From Flectobacillus longus (GTDB lineage: Bacteria > Bacteroidota > Bacteroidia > Cytophagales > Spirosomataceae): a stretch of 64,000 nt of DNA. This document shows positions 33,832 through 43,217 of the stretch, in pieces. Under the pieces are notes generated by a model. That model was not told the origin of the DNA, ran no database searches, and saw only the letters and a list, made by a program, of their open reading frames with translations. Position 1 is the first letter of the stretch, and every line of letters begins with the position of its first letter. The translations under genes were made by a program, and so were the position numbers. The stretch is from positions 186,001 to 250,000 of the forward strand of contig NZ_JASHIC010000006.1 of NCBI RefSeq assembly GCF_030056705.1, written 5' to 3'.

Positions 33832-35751
33832 TTATTTTTGAAATATATTGGCTATTTCTGCTAATCCCAAAATCTTCATAGTAAGCTCACCACTTGGCGA
33901 ATAACTTGGATTAGATGATGCAAAAAGTTGTTCGACTAAGGTATTCATTTCTTGGTTTGACAAACGTGTCATGCCAAATCGCCCTGCCGAACGTTTTGCC
34001 ATAGACCTTGCTAAGTTTTCAACCCTGTCGAGATGTAACTCAGATTCATTTTGCTTGAACTGCTCCAACAAACCTTCAATCAATGCCTGTTCATTTTCGT
34101 CGGGTGAATCTGCTGGAATACCATTGACAATAAATGAATCGTGACCTATAACGCTTAAATCAAAACCAAGATTACGAACCTCATCTTGTATTTCGACTAA
34201 TAAATGAAAATCCGCAGGAGTTAACTTAATGGTTGATGGAAAAAGTAATTGCTGAGACGTTCCATTATTTTTTTGAAGATATTGTACAAATTTCTCATAC
34301 AAAATACGCTCATAAGCTGCACGTTGGTCAATTAACAACATGCCTGATTTTACCTGAGAAATAATATATCGGTTGTGAATCTGGAAAGTTGTTGCATCTG
34401 AATCCTGCGAACTACGAAGCGGACGAGACTCCAACAAATCATTGGCTTTGCTTTTGAGCGTGAAAGGTTGAGACTCTGGATAATCTTCCTCATTTCTAAA
34501 ATTAAAAGAAGATTGTTCAACTCTTTTTTGCTCAAAACTTTCAACTGTATTATCCAACCCTTCGTACAGTTTGTTCCAATTCGAAAGATTACTTTTTTCA
34601 CGAGGCGACATCTCTTGTTTCGCAAAAGGTCTTTCACTATCAAAATCAGCTTGGTTCATTTTGCTCGGAACAGCCGTTGACGTTGGCATGGGAGCATTAT
34701 TAAAGCTAAAAAACTGATTGGAATAATTGATATTGGTATCAAAATCGAGCGATGGCGCCAAATTATGCTGACTCATCGATTTACGAACGGCTGCTTGCAC
34801 AATGGCATACACAGTACGTTCATCATCAAATTTGATTTCGGTCTTAGTCGGATGTACATTGATATCAATATGTACGGGGTCTATCTCAATAAATAACACA
34901 TAAAAAGGATGCGAGCCATCAGGAATCAATCCCTCAAAAGCTGACATAACTGCATGATTGAGATAACTATTTTTGATAAAACGATTATTGGCAAAGAAAA
35001 ACTGTTCGCCACGAGTCTTTTTGGCAAATTGAGGTTTTCCCACAAATCCCCTTACTGTTACAAATGATGTTTCCTCCTCGCAAGAAGCTAACTGCTCACG
35101 ATAACTTTTGCCAAACAAATCCACAATACGACGACTTAATTTACCTGATGGCAAGTTATAAATTTCGGCATCGTTGTGATACAATGAAAAAGCAATATCT
35201 GGATTTGACAATGCAACACGTTGAAACTCGTCGATGATATGACGCATCTCTACAGGATTGGACTTCAAGAAATTACGACGAGCAGGAACATTGTAGAAAA
35301 GGTTTTTGACCAATAGGTTAGCTCCTTCTGGTGTAGAAATAGCTTCTTGCGCTTTTAGCTCAGAAGCTTCAATTCTTACCATTGTTCCTAATTCTTCTGT
35401 ACTGCGTCGAGTTTTTAGTTCTACCTGAGATACCGCTGCAATTGAGGCCATAGCTTCGCCTCTAAATCCCATGGTACGGATTTTAAACAAATCATCGGAA
35501 GTACGAATTTTGGAAGTGGCATGACGCTCAAAGCACATGCGAGCATCGGTTTCGGACATACCCTTACCGTTGTCGATGACCTGAATTAGGTTTTTGCCAG
35601 CCTCTCTTACAATTAATTGAACCTGAGTGGCTTCGGCATCTATAGAATTCTCTAACAACTCCTTCACCACAGAAGAAGGTCTTTGAACTACCTCCCCAGC
35701 AGCAATCTGGTTCGCAATCGAATCAGGAAGCAGTTGAATTATATCTAACAT
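33832..35751 (-). CDS. mutL: DNA mismatch repair protein MutL
   Basis: A 639-residue protein. The N-terminal GHKL ATPase is complete: IAAGEVVQRPSSVVKELLEN, DNGKGM and GFRGEAMASIAAV, then PARRNFLKS and DINVHPTKTEIKF. A poorly conserved linker (about 330-440) leads to the dimerisation domain. MutL links MutS mismatch recognition to strand cutting. The C-terminal region does not show the DQHAxxER metal motif of endonuclease-type MutL in clear form; the corresponding place reads LIDQRAAYERILYE, with DQRA in place of DQHA, so nicking activity is uncertain. mutS is not in the window. Confidence 0.97.
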   Translation of the reverse strand: MLDIIQLLPDSIANQIAAGEVVQRPSSVVKELLENSIDAEATQVQLIVREAGKNLIQVIDNGKGMSETDARMCFERHATSKIRTSDDLFKIRTMGFRGEAMASIAAVSQVELKTRRSTEELGTMVRIEASELKAQEAISTPEGANLLVKNLFYNVPARRNFLKSNPVEMRHIIDEFQRVALSNPDIAFSLYHNDAEIYNLPSGKLSRRIVDLFGKSYREQLASCEEETSFVTVRGFVGKPQFAKKTRGEQFFFANNRFIKNSYLNHAVMSAFEGLIPDGSHPFYVLFIEIDPVHIDINVHPTKTEIKFDDERTVYAIVQAAVRKSMSQHNLAPSLDFDTNINYSNQFFSFNNAPMPTSTAVPSKMNQADFDSERPFAKQEMSPREKSNLSNWNKLYEGLDNTVESFEQKRVEQSSFNFRNEEDYPESQPFTLKSKANDLLESRPLRSSQDSDATTFQIHNRYIISQVKSGMLLIDQRAAYERILYEKFVQYLQKNNGTSQQLLFPSTIKLTPADFHLLVEIQDEVRNLGFDLSVIGHDSFIVNGIPADSPDENEQALIEGLLEQFKQNESELHLDRVENLARSMAKRSAGRFGMTRLSNQEMNTLVEQLFASSNPSYSPSGELTMKILGLAEIANIFQK

Positions 35752-36237
35752 TTGTATCAGCTAAATTTTAGGGTTTGAAAACTCATGTATTCAAAACATT
35801 CATTTTCTACAATCACTCTACTAAGTTCGGCATTAATGAAGGGATTCCCAACAAAAAAACGACATTTGAAGTCAGAGTGCTTATGATTTGGGTATCTTTT
35901 TTCAGAAAAAAAACTTCACAAAAATACGATAAAATCTTATTTTTTGACAGAAAAGATTCTCATTAACAATACATTAACTCATTTGACCAAATCTTATTAA
36001 AGCCCCGAAAAAACCTTCTACAAACCTAAATTTTAGTTTTTCATTCCATAAATTATTAACTCATGAATAGTAAAGCCTTAAATTTGTCTACTCTCTCATA
36101 ATCAGGCTATTTAGTGGTATTTGTACCAAAAATCAAAATTTTGAAAGAAAGCATTCGCAATTATCAAACTTTCCAAACTAATTTTGGGCATCCTTTGTTA
36201 TAACAACCATAATAGCTAATCAAACTAAACAGGCATC
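35752..36237. other. Divergent intergenic region between mutL and nfu
   Basis: About 485 AT-rich bases. A promoter element for the nfu gene is at 36079-36086. A 63-codon open frame with a TTG start at 35775 has no family-like composition and I do not accept it as a gene. Confidence 0.6.
36079..36086 (+). promoter_or_regulatory. -7 element of the nfu promoter
   Basis: TAAATTTG, about 150 bases before the ATG, which would give a long leader. Confidence 0.45.
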
Positions 36238-36831
36238 ATGTTAAAATCTCAGATATTTATTTATACAGAATCAACTCCCAACCCTAATTCAATGAAGTTT
36301 GTGTTGAACTTTGAATTGGCGCCAGAAGGTGCTTCTTTCGACTATGCAACACCTTCAGAAGCAATTTCGGAAGAAAAAAATTCTCCTTTAGCAGTTGAGT
36401 TATTTGGTTTTGATTTTGTAAAAAGAGTATTCATTTCTTCCAACTTTGTGACTGTAACGAAAGATGAAGAAACTAAATGGGAAGATGAATTATTCAACTT
36501 GAAGCAGTTTTTGAAAAAATTCTTCGAGGATAAAAAAGAAGTTTTTGCTCAATCAACCATAAAAGCACATGAAACAAATCCTTCGGGCGAGCCAGATTCG
36601 GATACTGTTATCAAAATCAAAGCTGTTCTTGACCAATACGTGCGTCCTGCCGTTGAGTCAGACGGTGGCGCTATTAGTTTCCACTCATTCAACGAAGGCA
36701 CAGTAAAGGTATTACTTCAAGGTTCTTGTTCAGGCTGCCCTTCTTCAACGATGACTTTGAAGGCTGGTATCGAAAACCTTTTGACAAGAATGGTTCCTGA
36801 CGTAAAAGAAGTAGTAGCTGAAGGAGTCTAG
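36238..36831 (+). CDS. NifU-like iron-sulfur scaffold or carrier protein (Nfu type)
   Basis: A 197-residue two-domain protein. The N-terminal Nfu domain starts IYTESTPNPNSMKFVLNFEL, and the C-terminal NifU-like domain (120-197) has RPAVESDGGAISFHSF and the cluster-binding GSCSGCPSS with C164 and C167. Proteins of this build carry or transfer [4Fe-4S] clusters to client enzymes in the cytoplasm. No suf or isc gene is adjacent. The arrangement of both domains matches eukaryotic and alphaproteobacterial NFU1 rather than nitrogen-fixation NifU. Confidence 0.93.
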   Translation: MLKSQIFIYTESTPNPNSMKFVLNFELAPEGASFDYATPSEAISEEKNSPLAVELFGFDFVKRVFISSNFVTVTKDEETKWEDELFNLKQFLKKFFEDKKEVFAQSTIKAHETNPSGEPDSDTVIKIKAVLDQYVRPAVESDGGAISFHSFNEGTVKVLLQGSCSGCPSSTMTLKAGIENLLTRMVPDVKEVVAEGV

Positions 36832-36934
36832 TAAGTGTGGAGTTTTGAGTGCAGAGTTTTGAATGTGGAGAAAATATTTTATTTCATCTGCAAATACTTA
36901 ATAATGCTTTGCGCATAATGATAGGTTATTCAAG

Positions 36935-36982
36935 TATCAAAAAAGGCGTTCGAGATAAGTTTTTCGAACGCCTTTTTTGATA
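36935..36982. terminator. Terminator after nfu
   Basis: An 18-base perfect stem (ATCAAAAAAGGCGTTCGA / TCGAACGCCTTTTTTGAT), loop of 10 bases, between convergent genes. A very similar design is at 53102-53147. Confidence 0.9.
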
Positions 36983-37120
36983 TAATTAAAAATAATCACT
37001 CATCCACTCAATCAATAATCACTAAATTCGAGATGACTCATGCCTATTTTGATAATCGTCTTAAAGTGAAATTTAACACATTTTCAAATCTTCAAATTGA
37101 CACATCTTCAAATTAGATAC

Positions 37121-38452
37121 CTATTTCTCTCCATCACTTTTATAAATACTAATTGGTTTTTCGAGTTCTAGCGCTAATACAGTCATATAAGTATCATTTA
37201 CTTTTGCTGGAACATCAATGAATACAATGCCTGGCACATTACCCCAAGTCATTTTGCTTTGTACTTGATGAGTTAGTTCGTGATTTGTTCCTACGACCCT
37301 TATTTTATTGATTTTATTGTTCAATCCTTTCAACATGACTTGCCCCGAGGATTGTGGTTGTAGAAACAAATACAGAGTTGTTGAATCTTTAGACAACGTA
37401 GTTGGTCCATAAAAATGCCCTGCTTCGATACCTGCAATGGTTCCAAAAACAGCCTCCTCATGTTTTTTATTCCATTTACCTAACTCTTTCAAAATATGAA
37501 CTTGTTCGGCAGGAATCGAACCATCTTCTTTAGGCCCAATATCAAACAGATAAACTCCACCATTACTAATCACATCCGCAAAGATTGAGATAACCTGAAA
37601 TGGAGTTTTGTAATTGGTATCGTCAGGGTGATATCCCCAATTGAGATTAGACGTCATACAAGCCTCCCAGTAAGGAAATTTCTTTGGTCGGGTAGGAGGG
37701 ATTGTTTGCTCGTAAGTTTCATAATGTCCAAAATCCAAGAGTCGGTCGTTGGCAATAGCCCAAGGTTGAGCTTTCAAGATTTTATCTTTGATTTTTTCTG
37801 ACTCCCATTCCTTCGAACTATGTTCCCACTCACCGTCAAACCACCAAAGGTCAGGGTTATAATTAGCCAATAGTTCATCTATTTGGTTATGAGCAAAAGT
37901 TTTGAAACGTCCCCAGCGAGCCAAATCATCTTGCATTTTATAACGATTACTATCTCTCAAAATAGCTGGATAATCAGGATGACTCCAATCAATTAAAGAA
38001 AAATAGGCGCCTTTTTTTATTCCTTGTTTTTCAAGAGCATTAAAAAATGGCTTTATCAAATCTCTTTTGGCAGGAGTGTTTTTTACAGCACTAAAATGTT
38101 TTTCTTTAGTTGGCCAAAGTGCCACACCATCATGATGCTTGGTAGTAATAACAGCATATCTTGCGCCACTTTCTTTAATTAAGGCAGCCCATTCTTCAGG
38201 ATTATACTTACTTGCCGTAAATCCATTGAGCTGTGCCATATAGTCTTTGTAGGATATTTTGTGGTTGTGAAAGCTCCAACTTTCATCGACTCCTTTTACA
38301 GAATAAATACCCCAATGGATGAAGACACCTAACTTTCCGTCCTGAAACCATTGCATCCGTTCTTGCAAGGAGCTGGGTGATGTTTTGTTCTGAGCTTGTA
38401 GATTAAAGCTCAAACAACAGAGTGTTGATAAAAATGTTAATAATCTTTTCAT
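37121..38452 (-). CDS. Secreted alpha-L-fucosidase, glycoside hydrolase family 29 (second)
   Basis: A 443-residue protein with signal peptide (cleavage after NLQA) and a GH29 barrel: GKLGVFIHWGIYSVKG, YAVITTKHHDGVALWPT and DLWWFDGEW with the probable nucleophile D206, then GGVYLFDIGPKEDGSIP. The C-terminal part (about 345-443) is a beta-sandwich. It differs throughout from the first GH29 protein (15994-17397), for example WWFDGEW against LWTDGEW and DIGPKEDG against NVGPTADG, so the two probably attack different fucose linkages. It is also isolated from other polysaccharide genes. Confidence 0.93.
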   Translation of the reverse strand: MKRLLTFLSTLCCLSFNLQAQNKTSPSSLQERMQWFQDGKLGVFIHWGIYSVKGVDESWSFHNHKISYKDYMAQLNGFTASKYNPEEWAALIKESGARYAVITTKHHDGVALWPTKEKHFSAVKNTPAKRDLIKPFFNALEKQGIKKGAYFSLIDWSHPDYPAILRDSNRYKMQDDLARWGRFKTFAHNQIDELLANYNPDLWWFDGEWEHSSKEWESEKIKDKILKAQPWAIANDRLLDFGHYETYEQTIPPTRPKKFPYWEACMTSNLNWGYHPDDTNYKTPFQVISIFADVISNGGVYLFDIGPKEDGSIPAEQVHILKELGKWNKKHEEAVFGTIAGIEAGHFYGPTTLSKDSTTLYLFLQPQSSGQVMLKGLNNKINKIRVVGTNHELTHQVQSKMTWGNVPGIVFIDVPAKVNDTYMTVLALELEKPISIYKSDGEK

Positions 38453-38545
38453 AGAAAATAAACTTGTTAATGTTTGAAAATTGAGTGTTCAAATGCAAAG
38501 AATGAAGGGTGAATTTCTTAAAAAATCTTATAGTCACAGTCCTTC

Positions 38546-38578
38546 TTTGCAAGTCTCCTATATTTAAGTATAACTTTG
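38546..38578 (+). promoter_or_regulatory. Promoter of recJ
   Basis: TTTG (38546-38549), 21 bases, then TAACTTTG (38571-38578): a good Bacteroidota promoter. Transcription should start near 38585, which supports the recJ ATG at 38621. Confidence 0.65.
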
Positions 38579-38620
38579 CTATTTAATAATCAACATCTTA
38601 TTATCCACAGTCATCAATCC

Positions 38621-40330
38621 ATGGTCGAAAAACGTTGGAATTATAAAAAATTACCCTCTTCAGAAATAGTAGATACCCTATCAAAAGCATTAGGTGTTAG
38701 TTATGAAATTGCGACCTTACTGGGTCAGCGAGGCGTTGGTACATTTGATGAAGCCAAGCATTTTTTTCGTCCTAGCTTATCAGATTTATACGACCCATTC
38801 TTGATGGCAGATATGACCGTTGCGGTTGAACGATTGAGTAAAGCTGTTGAGCAAAATGAGAAAATACTAATATATGGTGATTATGATGTAGACGGTACTA
38901 CTTCGGTTGCTATGTTTTATGGATTTTTACAAAAGTATATTCATCAGAACATTGAATTTTATATTCCCGATCGCTATGCCGAAGGATATGGTGTTTCGCA
39001 AAAAGGTATTGAATACGCTGCCGAAAATGATTTTGCTCTCATAGTTAGCCTCGACTGCGGAATCAAATCTATTGATAAGGTAGCTTGGGCAAAAGAACAT
39101 GGTGTAGACTTTATTATATGCGACCACCACCGCCCAGGTGATGAGTTACCAGATGCAGTAGCGGTATTAGACCCCAAACGTGAGGACTGTCTATATCCAT
39201 TTAAGGAATTGACAGGTTGTGGCGTGGGATTCAAGTTATTACAAGCCTACTGTCAAGTTAAAGATATTGATGTCAATTTATTGTTGCCCTATTTGGATTT
39301 GGTTGTGACGAGTATTAGTTGTGATATTGTTCCGATTGTAGGCGAAAACCGAGTTTTGGCATTTTATGGTTTACAACAGCTCAATACCAATCCAAGAACT
39401 GGACTAAAAGCGTTGATTAAATCCGCTTCACTCGAAGGCAAAATGGATATTACCAAAGTGGTATTTGGATTAGGTCCACGAATCAACGCAGCAGGAAGAA
39501 TTCGCCATGCTTATGATGCTGTTGACTTAATGTTATCTGAAGACGAACAAAAAGCTGAAGAATTTGCCCGCGTGATTGGTCAACATAATACCGACCGCAA
39601 AGGGCTTGATTCATCTATTACAGCCGAAGCACTTGAAATGATTGCTCAAAATAGCGATTTGGTTGCCGCCAAAAGTACAGTGTTATTCAATGAAGCTTGG
39701 CATAAAGGAGTTATTGGTATTGTAGCGAGTAGATGTATCGAAAAGTATCATCGTCCTACCATTATCTTGACAGAATCTCATGGCAATGCCGCTGGTTCGG
39801 CACGTTCAGTACCAGGATTTGATGTGTATGATGCCATTGAAGAATGCTCAGAGCATTTGATTCAATTTGGTGGACACACTTTCGCTGCTGGTCTTACGTT
39901 AGAGCTTAACCAAATTGAAAACTTTAGAAGAAAATTTGAAGAAGTTGTTTCTCGAAAAATTTTACAAGAACAACTTTCTCCACTAATAGAAATAGACTTG
40001 GCATTGCCTCTATCGGCTATTACCGACAAGTTTCATCGTATTATGAGTCAAATGTCGCCATTTGGTCCTCAAAATATGACACCTGTATTTGTAAGTCATA
40101 AGGTACACCTGTATGGTGCGCCAATCAAAATGAAAGAAAAGCATCTAAAGTTTCAGGCATTTCAAGAGGGGTCAGCCGCATTTACCTGCGTAGGCTTTGG
40201 TATGGTTGAAGACTTTTTCGATAAATTATTGGAAGTTCAAACTTGCTCTATTTGTTATACTATCGAAATCAATGAGTGGCAAGGGAAAAAGAGTTTTCAA
40301 CTGATGTTGAAAGATATTAAGTTTGAATAA
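38621..40330 (+). CDS. recJ: Single-stranded-DNA-specific exonuclease RecJ
   Basis: A 569-residue DHH phosphoesterase: IYGDYDVDGTTSVAMF (84-99, D87, D89, D91), CDHHRPG, VVSLDCG-like IVSLDCGIKS, FGLGPRINAAGRI, and the DHHA1 region NAAGSARSVPGFDVYDAIEE and QFGGHTFAAGLTL, followed by the OB-fold end. It degrades single-stranded DNA 5' to 3' in recombination, mismatch and base excision repair. The start at 38621 fits both the promoter and the family. recF, recO, mutL and xth in the same window act in connected pathways. Confidence 0.97.
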   Translation: MVEKRWNYKKLPSSEIVDTLSKALGVSYEIATLLGQRGVGTFDEAKHFFRPSLSDLYDPFLMADMTVAVERLSKAVEQNEKILIYGDYDVDGTTSVAMFYGFLQKYIHQNIEFYIPDRYAEGYGVSQKGIEYAAENDFALIVSLDCGIKSIDKVAWAKEHGVDFIICDHHRPGDELPDAVAVLDPKREDCLYPFKELTGCGVGFKLLQAYCQVKDIDVNLLLPYLDLVVTSISCDIVPIVGENRVLAFYGLQQLNTNPRTGLKALIKSASLEGKMDITKVVFGLGPRINAAGRIRHAYDAVDLMLSEDEQKAEEFARVIGQHNTDRKGLDSSITAEALEMIAQNSDLVAAKSTVLFNEAWHKGVIGIVASRCIEKYHRPTIILTESHGNAAGSARSVPGFDVYDAIEECSEHLIQFGGHTFAAGLTLELNQIENFRRKFEEVVSRKILQEQLSPLIEIDLALPLSAITDKFHRIMSQMSPFGPQNMTPVFVSHKVHLYGAPIKMKEKHLKFQAFQEGSAAFTCVGFGMVEDFFDKLLEVQTCSICYTIEINEWQGKKSFQLMLKDIKFE

Positions 40331-40435
40331 AAGCACAGGTATTTTCAATTTGTGTTTGCTCTTGAACATCGTATTCTATTTTAATTCATAGATAAAAACG
40401 GCAAGTTTATTACAAAGAATTTTGCCAAAGCAATT

Positions 40436-41167
40436 ATGCTACTAAGAACAGAAAATCTTGTAAAGAAATATGGTCAGCGCTTGGTCAACAACAATGTAAG
40501 CTACCAAGTAGAACAAGGCGAAATTGTAGGTTTATTAGGACCCAATGGTGCTGGTAAAACTACTTCGTTTTATATGGCAACGGGCTTGGTAAAACCTAAT
40601 TCTGGAAAAGTATATCTCGATGATTTGGATGTAACCAATTTGCCCATGTACAAACGTGCTCGTTTGGGAATCGGCTATTTGGCACAGGAAGCTTCTGTTT
40701 TCAGAACGCTATCTGTTGAAGAAAACATTTTAGCGGTTTTGGAATTAACAAGTCTTTCCAAAAAAGAACAAAAAGAAAAAACTGAGCAATTACTGGAAGA
40801 GTTTTCATTGACTCATGTTCGTAAAAACCTTGGTCAAGTATTATCTGGAGGTGAGCGCCGTCGTACCGAAATTGCCCGTGCCTTGGCGGTTGATCCTAAA
40901 TTTATTTTGTTAGATGAGCCTTTCGCAGGGGTTGACCCTATTGCTGTAGAGGAAATCCAAGGGATTGTTGCCAAGCTCAAATACCGCAATATTGGTATCC
41001 TAATTACTGATCACAACGTAGACGAAACGTTATCGATTACTGACCGTGCATATTTGTTATTTGAAGGAAAAATTTTAAAATCAGGTACACCTGAAGACCT
41101 TGCTTCGGACGAACAAGTACGTCGCTTATATTTGGGTAAACACTTTGAGTTGAAGCGTAAAATCTAG
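40436..41167 (+). CDS. lptB: Lipopolysaccharide export ATP-binding protein LptB
   Basis: A 243-residue ABC ATPase: Walker A GPNGAGKT (35-42), signature [15 protein letters not shown], Walker [13 protein letters not shown], and the LptB-type ends ([25 protein letters not shown]-like [10 protein letters not shown]). It drives extraction of lipopolysaccharide from the inner membrane with LptF and LptG, which are not in the window. The [15 protein letters not shown] segment separates LptB from the branched-amino-acid LivF group. Its stop codon overlaps that of convergent recO, sharing the bases CTAG. Confidence 0.95.
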   Translation: MLLRTENLVKKYGQRLVNNNVSYQVEQGEIVGLLGPNGAGKTTSFYMATGLVKPNSGKVYLDDLDVTNLPMYKRARLGIGYLAQEASVFRTLSVEENILAVLELTSLSKKEQKEKTEQLLEEFSLTHVRKNLGQVLSGGERRRTEIARALAVDPKFILLDEPFAGVDPIAVEEIQGIVAKLKYRNIGILITDHNVDETLSITDRAYLLFEGKILKSGTPEDLASDEQVRRLYLGKHFELKRKI

Positions 41168-41847
41168 TGCAAAATCTCTTTGAGAACAGCCAAAGATTTC
41201 ATCTCTCCAAAGGTCTCCAAATGTATTTTGTACCAATGTAATAGAATCTCTACCATTTCATTTCTTGAATGACGATCGATTCTTGCTACATCTCCATATT
41301 CCAATCCCCAAAGGAGTTGAAGTCCAGCTTTTGCTCCTTTGGTCAGAGGATACCCGTACAAGCTCAATTCCTCCTCCATCTCTTCGACTGTCTCGGGCAA
41401 AAATCCTAAATAAGCTGTCATTGCTAATAAAAACTGAATATGAAAGCATTCAAAATGCTTATTAGCGCCATCTAGCCACAATATAGACTCCTCGACAAAG
41501 TCGAACAGTTGTTCATTCGGGGTTTCTTCTCGTAAAGTTTTGGTTAAAATCTCTGTGATAAAAATCGCTACCGACGATTTGGCAATCTCATAAGGAATCG
41601 TCTCGAAAGGATGATTACATTTGATTTCTGCAATACGATGAATGTCCTTTCCTTTTTTATGATATATCACAAGATCGAGTAAAGTAAGCGGTTGGAAAAG
41701 CGCTATTTTATTTTTAGCTCTTGCACTTCTTACGCCATTTTCAATGTATGACTGTATGCCAAACTCCTTGGTGTAGATTTTGGCAATAATCGAGCTTTCT
41801 TTATACTTTACGTAGTTGATGACGATTCCTTGAGTTTTACTTAGCAT
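41164..41847 (-). CDS. recO: DNA repair protein RecO
   Basis: A 227-residue protein with the N-terminal OB fold ([30 protein letters not shown]) and a helical C-terminal domain without the four zinc-binding cysteines found in some RecO proteins. RecO displaces SSB and brings RecA to single-stranded gaps with RecR and RecF. The gene begins four bases after the end of the PlsC-like gene, so both are probably on one transcript. Its end overlaps lptB tail to tail, leaving no room for a terminator between them. Confidence 0.93.
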   Translation of the reverse strand: MLSKTQGIVINYVKYKESSIIAKIYTKEFGIQSYIENGVRSARAKNKIALFQPLTLLDLVIYHKKGKDIHRIAEIKCNHPFETIPYEIAKSSVAIFITEILTKTLREETPNEQLFDFVEESILWLDGANKHFECFHIQFLLAMTAYLGFLPETVEEMEEELSLYGYPLTKGAKAGLQLLWGLEYGDVARIDRHSRNEMVEILLHWYKIHLETFGEMKSLAVLKEILH

Positions 41848-41851
41848 GACA

Positions 41852-42655
41852 TTATTCTTCTCTTCTCCACTTCAATTTTTCGACAGGTATTTTTTGTTCT
41901 ATCTGCTCACGCAAAATATCCATCATCTCTTCAACTGATATATCTGGATCAAATTGAATTGGCTCTTTGAATGTAACAGAAAGCGTTGTATTCCGTTTTT
42001 TAAACAAAAGCCCTTTCTTATCAAAAGCTCTTCTAAAACCGTTGATTACGACAGGCACTACAATGGGATTATGTGCTTTTATCAAGTGCGCTGTTCCTTT
42101 ACGAAGAGGAGCATAAGGAGTGGTCGTTCCTTGCGGAAAACTTACAACCCAGCCGTATTTTAAACCCAAACCAACTTTATCATTTGCTGCTGTGTCTAGC
42201 TCCCTTTTTACGTCATGTCCTTTGGCTCTCCACGAACGATTTACCAAAATAGCTCCAGCTTGAGAAAAAATCTTTGGTAGTAATCCACCTTCCTTCATCG
42301 TCTCCGATGCTGCAACATAAAACAGTCGTGACCTAGGAGCCAATAGATAAATGGGAAAGTTTATCGAATTTTTGAACCCCCATTTGATACTAAAGAAAAC
42401 ATGATACAAACAAATCACATCCATGAAATAGGTCTGGTGATTTGACAAAAATAATACTCCCGTTTGTGGCAAATTTTCGAGATGTTCCGTTCCTCTAATT
42501 TTGGTTTTATTATAAACTCTCAATCTTCCATAAGTTATCCATCCTAGGGTAAACATGATGATTCTCTTCAAAAGCATCGAATTACCAAAAGGGTCTCTCT
42601 CCACAATTCCGAAGACATCAAACATGGATAAAAAATTTCGGATATGTAATTTCAT
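41852..42655 (-). CDS. Lysophospholipid acyltransferase-like protein (PlsC family) with altered motifs
   Basis: A 267-residue protein of the PlsC/1-acylglycerol-phosphate acyltransferase family. Motif I, usually HxxxxD, is NHQTYFMD with five residues between H73 and D79. Motif III, usually FPEGTRS, is FPQGTTTP (173-180), with Q175 instead of glutamate. Motif IV is PIVVPVVINGF. The first residues carry a hydrophobic stretch (about 31-43). The family moves an acyl chain to a lysolipid on the inner membrane. The changes suggest another acyl acceptor or a different subfamily; I cannot say whether it is active. It is followed at once by recO. Confidence 0.78.
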   Translation of the reverse strand: MKLHIRNFLSMFDVFGIVERDPFGNSMLLKRIIMFTLGWITYGRLRVYNKTKIRGTEHLENLPQTGVLFLSNHQTYFMDVICLYHVFFSIKWGFKNSINFPIYLLAPRSRLFYVAASETMKEGGLLPKIFSQAGAILVNRSWRAKGHDVKRELDTAANDKVGLGLKYGWVVSFPQGTTTPYAPLRKGTAHLIKAHNPIVVPVVINGFRRAFDKKGLLFKKRNTTLSVTFKEPIQFDPDISVEEMMDILREQIEQKIPVEKLKWRREE

Positions 42656-42866
42656 TGGCTTACAGTTTTAGTGTCTTAGACTATATTTATGTCTAAGAAA
42701 TAGTTTGTTTTTTGAGTCGTTTTAGACATTACTTAATTGGTCGAAGATATACATTTTTTTACAAATAATCTCAATCACTATTTCGAGCTGATCCATGCCT
42801 AACAAATACTATTGAATAGTTTACCATGTCTCATTTTAGGAAGTAATTCCTCGAAATTCTATTATT

Positions 42867-42880
42867 CGAACGTTCAATCA
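42867..42880. promoter_or_regulatory. Operator-like site, copy 1
   Basis: CGAACGTTCAATCA, built on the 8-base palindrome GAACGTTC, in the form typical of TetR-family operators. See copy 2 at 43057 and a coding-region copy at 43914. Confidence 0.4.
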
Positions 42881-43056
42881 ATACTCTTGAGTCCTTATTT
42901 TTATCTCGAATAACAGCCGTAACATGCGACTATTTATAGTCTACATTCACAGATCTTTTATTCTTCCTTTTTCAGTAAACATCAAATATGTTTCAAAAGA
43001 TAATAAACTAACTAAAAAGATAATTAAAGTCTTGTTTAATCTTTACACTTAATAAC

Positions 43057-43070
43057 CGAACGTTCAGTCA
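43057..43070. promoter_or_regulatory. Operator-like site, copy 2
   Basis: CGAACGTTCAGTCA in the sequence AACCGAACGTTCAGTCA, 190 bases after copy 1 and about 150 bases before the TIGR01777 gene. Confidence 0.45.
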
Positions 43071-43217
43071 AAAAACAAATATCTAATAATCAAAACATTA
43101 CACTTTAGTTAATTTCGAAATAACCATTCTATCCTTTTTCTTGTTTATCCTACTGAGGTATTTTTCAGCTTCATTCAGTCTTAAAACCTTCTATTTTTAT
43201 TGTAAAAACCTAAACTA

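Larger units (their letters stand above)
42656..43217. other. Long divergent intergenic region with repeated operator-like sites
   Basis: About 560 AT-rich bases. On the acyltransferase side there is a hairpin (CTTAGAC / GTCTAAG, 42675-42697). A copy of a dispersed repeat is at 42774-42801. Two operator-like palindromes centred on GAACGTTC are at 42867-42880 and 43057-43070. No open frame of note. Confidence 0.6.

Noticed and set aside
35775-35966. 63-codon open frame upstream of mutL
   Set aside because: TTG start, no family-like features, and codon use unlike the neighbouring genes; treated as non-coding.
15994-38452. A fucose-rich polysaccharide utilisation locus formed by the two GH29 genes
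   Set aside because: They are 20 kb apart with housekeeping genes between, and no SusC/SusD, sulfatase or fucose catabolism gene is present.
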